Origin: Zoogloea sp.
GTDB lineage: Bacteria > Pseudomonadota > Gammaproteobacteria > Burkholderiales > Rhodocyclaceae
Length of the DNA: 6,577 nt
Assembly: GCA_016790385.1 (NCBI GenBank)
Contig: JAEUNV010000478.1
Span: 1 to 6,577 of the forward strand
Direction of reading: 5' to 3'
In this document: one piece after another, positions 6,203 to 6,577 of the stretch
Numbering within the stretch: the first letter of the stretch is position 1
How the letters are laid out: the number at the start of each line of letters is the position of its first letter
Position numbers and translations under genes: made by a program
The notes under the pieces: generated by a model
Database searches by the model: none
What the model was told of the DNA's origin: nothing
What the model saw: the letters and a program-made list of their open reading frames with translations, nothing else

Positions 6203-6268
6203 CTTGCTATCCGTTTTCAATTTTTCGTGCTTCGCGATTCGTGCCGAATGAATGCGCCTTGCTATCCG
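6203..6268. repeat. 11-bp direct repeat CTTGCTATCCG
   Basis: CTTGCTATCCG occurs at 6203-6213 and again at 6258-6268, 55 bp apart. The intervening sequence also has TTCGTGC twice (6224-6230 and 6238-6244). Function unknown; it could be the trace of a duplication. Confidence 0.4.
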
Positions 6269-6450
6269 GACATTATGGCGATGGCGTGGTGGTGAGGCGG
6301 GAATCCTTCTCCTGAGCGGCATTCGAGCGTCCGAGAACGCTTCCCTCTGGCGCGTGCGCAGATGACTTTCGAGCCGATCTTCCATCAGGCGCGATCTCGT
6401 GTAGAGTCCCGCCGTGCAACCACTTCCGGGCTGTCAGGGGCGCAGTCCAG

Positions 6451-6464
6451 TTGATCTGTGTCAA
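6451..6464. promoter_or_regulatory. FNR/CRP-family box upstream of the right-edge gene
   Basis: TTGAT-CTGT-GTCAA differs from the FNR/Anr/Dnr consensus TTGAT-N4-ATCAA by one base. Its centre (6457.5) lies about 41 bp before the start expected from a TATCCT -10 (6486-6491, 4 of 6 matches), the spacing of a class II FNR-activated promoter. Activation under low oxygen or nitrogen oxides is therefore a reasonable inference for the gene that starts at 6566. Confidence 0.6.
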
Positions 6465-6485
6465 AATGTCGCCCTTATCGCGGCG

Positions 6486-6501
6486 TATCCTTCCGCGGAA
6501 G
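6486..6501 (+). promoter_or_regulatory. Possible -10 and 12-bp palindrome at the start site
   Basis: TATCCT (6486-6491) is a candidate -10 placed correctly relative to the FNR-like box. Overlapping its end, CTTCCGCGGAAG (6490-6501) is a perfect 12-bp palindrome that covers the expected transcription start near 6498. It could be a repressor operator. Confidence 0.35.
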
Positions 6502-6502
6502 C

Positions 6503-6550
6503 CTGCCGACGGTCCGCCGTCTGCAGTCAGGGGGGTTTTAGTTTTCTTTT
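6503..6550 (+). promoter_or_regulatory. Leader hairpin followed by T-rich tract
   Basis: CTGC-c-GACGG (6503-6512), loop TCCG, CCGTC-t-GCAG (6517-6526) forms a 9-bp stem with one mismatch. Ten bases on, a T-rich tract (TTTTAGTTTTCTTTT, 6536-6550) leads into the ribosome binding site. The gap between stem and T tract is longer than in a typical intrinsic terminator, so attenuation is only a possibility; it may instead keep the binding site unstructured. Confidence 0.4.
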
Positions 6551-6565
6551 GATGAGGTGACTCAC

Positions 6566-6577
6566 ATGCAATCGCAG
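6566..6577 (+). CDS. 5' end of a gene cut by the window edge (MQSQ...)
   Basis: Only four codons (MQSQ) are visible, so the product cannot be named. The start is well supported: GAGGTGA (6554-6560) matches the 16S anti-Shine-Dalgarno core and ends 5 bases before the ATG. The upstream region has an FNR-like box, a candidate -10 at the right distance and a structured leader, which suggests a regulated gene, perhaps of anaerobic or denitrifying metabolism. Confidence 0.65.

Larger units (their letters stand above)
5585..6450. other. Gene-poor intergenic region, about 870 bp
   Basis: I see no convincing gene here on either strand. The part next to the Tim44-like gene (5638-5693) is AT-rich and must hold that gene's promoter, but I could not choose one -35/-10 pair. 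The rest contains a palindrome with an AT run (5795-5826), an inverted repeat GTCGTC/GACGAC (5896-5901 and 5911-5916), CTCCT/AGGAG (6011-6015 and 6025-6029), and an 11-bp direct repeat (6203-6213 and 6258-6268). Short open frames have poor starts and mixed codon use. The segment around 6120-6300 is visibly less GC-rich than the neighbouring genes. Confidence 0.6.

Noticed and set aside
6082..6315. 77-residue plus-strand frame starting with GTG in the gene-poor region
   Set aside because: No ribosome binding site at a good distance, no recognisable domain, and mixed codon use with rare codons.

Overview
The window is GC-rich bacterial chromosome. The gene set (an NhaR-type LysR regulator, a short HPF/RaiA ribosome-associated protein, a secreted or membrane Tim44-like protein and a COG2509-type FAD oxidoreductase) and the protein style suggest a betaproteobacterium, probably of the Rhodocyclales (Azoarcus/Thauera/Aromatoleum-like). 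This placement is inference from recognised protein style, not from a database search. No transposase, CRISPR array, tRNA or rRNA was found.

Layout. (1) 20-222, minus strand: a nearly complete cobalamin (B12) riboswitch reading out of the left edge, so the gene it controls lies outside the window. (2) 397-1368, plus: a conserved-looking protein of unknown function with a central coiled coil, divergent from the riboswitch transcript. (3) 1389-3002, minus: an uncharacterised FAD/NAD(P)-dependent oxidoreductase, convergent with gene 2 with only 20 bp between the stops. (4) 3003-3119: two GC-rich hairpins and a possible promoter. (5) 3120-3470, minus: an HPF/RaiA-family protein. (6) 3471-3594: an AT-rich divergent promoter region holding a perfect 19-bp palindrome of LysR-box form. 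(7) 3595-4539, plus: nhaR. (8) 4517-4598: a hairpin over the nhaR stop, and a rho-independent terminator for the gene facing it. (9) 4649-5584, minus: a Tim44-domain protein with a signal peptide. (10) 5585-6565: almost 1 kb with no convincing gene. It holds a 20-bp palindrome beside an AT dinucleotide run, short repeats and, at its right end, an elaborate promoter/leader with an FNR-like box, a 12-bp palindrome, a hairpin and a T-rich tract. (11) 6566 to the window end, plus: the first four codons of a gene with an excellent ribosome binding site.

The genes do not form one pathway. Most are single transcription units in alternating orientation. Two links are worth noting. nhaR is divergent from the ribosome-associated-protein gene across a shared 124-bp control region, with no nhaA antiporter gene in view. 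Both window edges carry regulatory leaders (B12 riboswitch on the left, probable oxygen/anaerobiosis-responsive promoter on the right) for genes that are cut off. I see no clear multi-gene novel system here. The most informative signals are regulatory.
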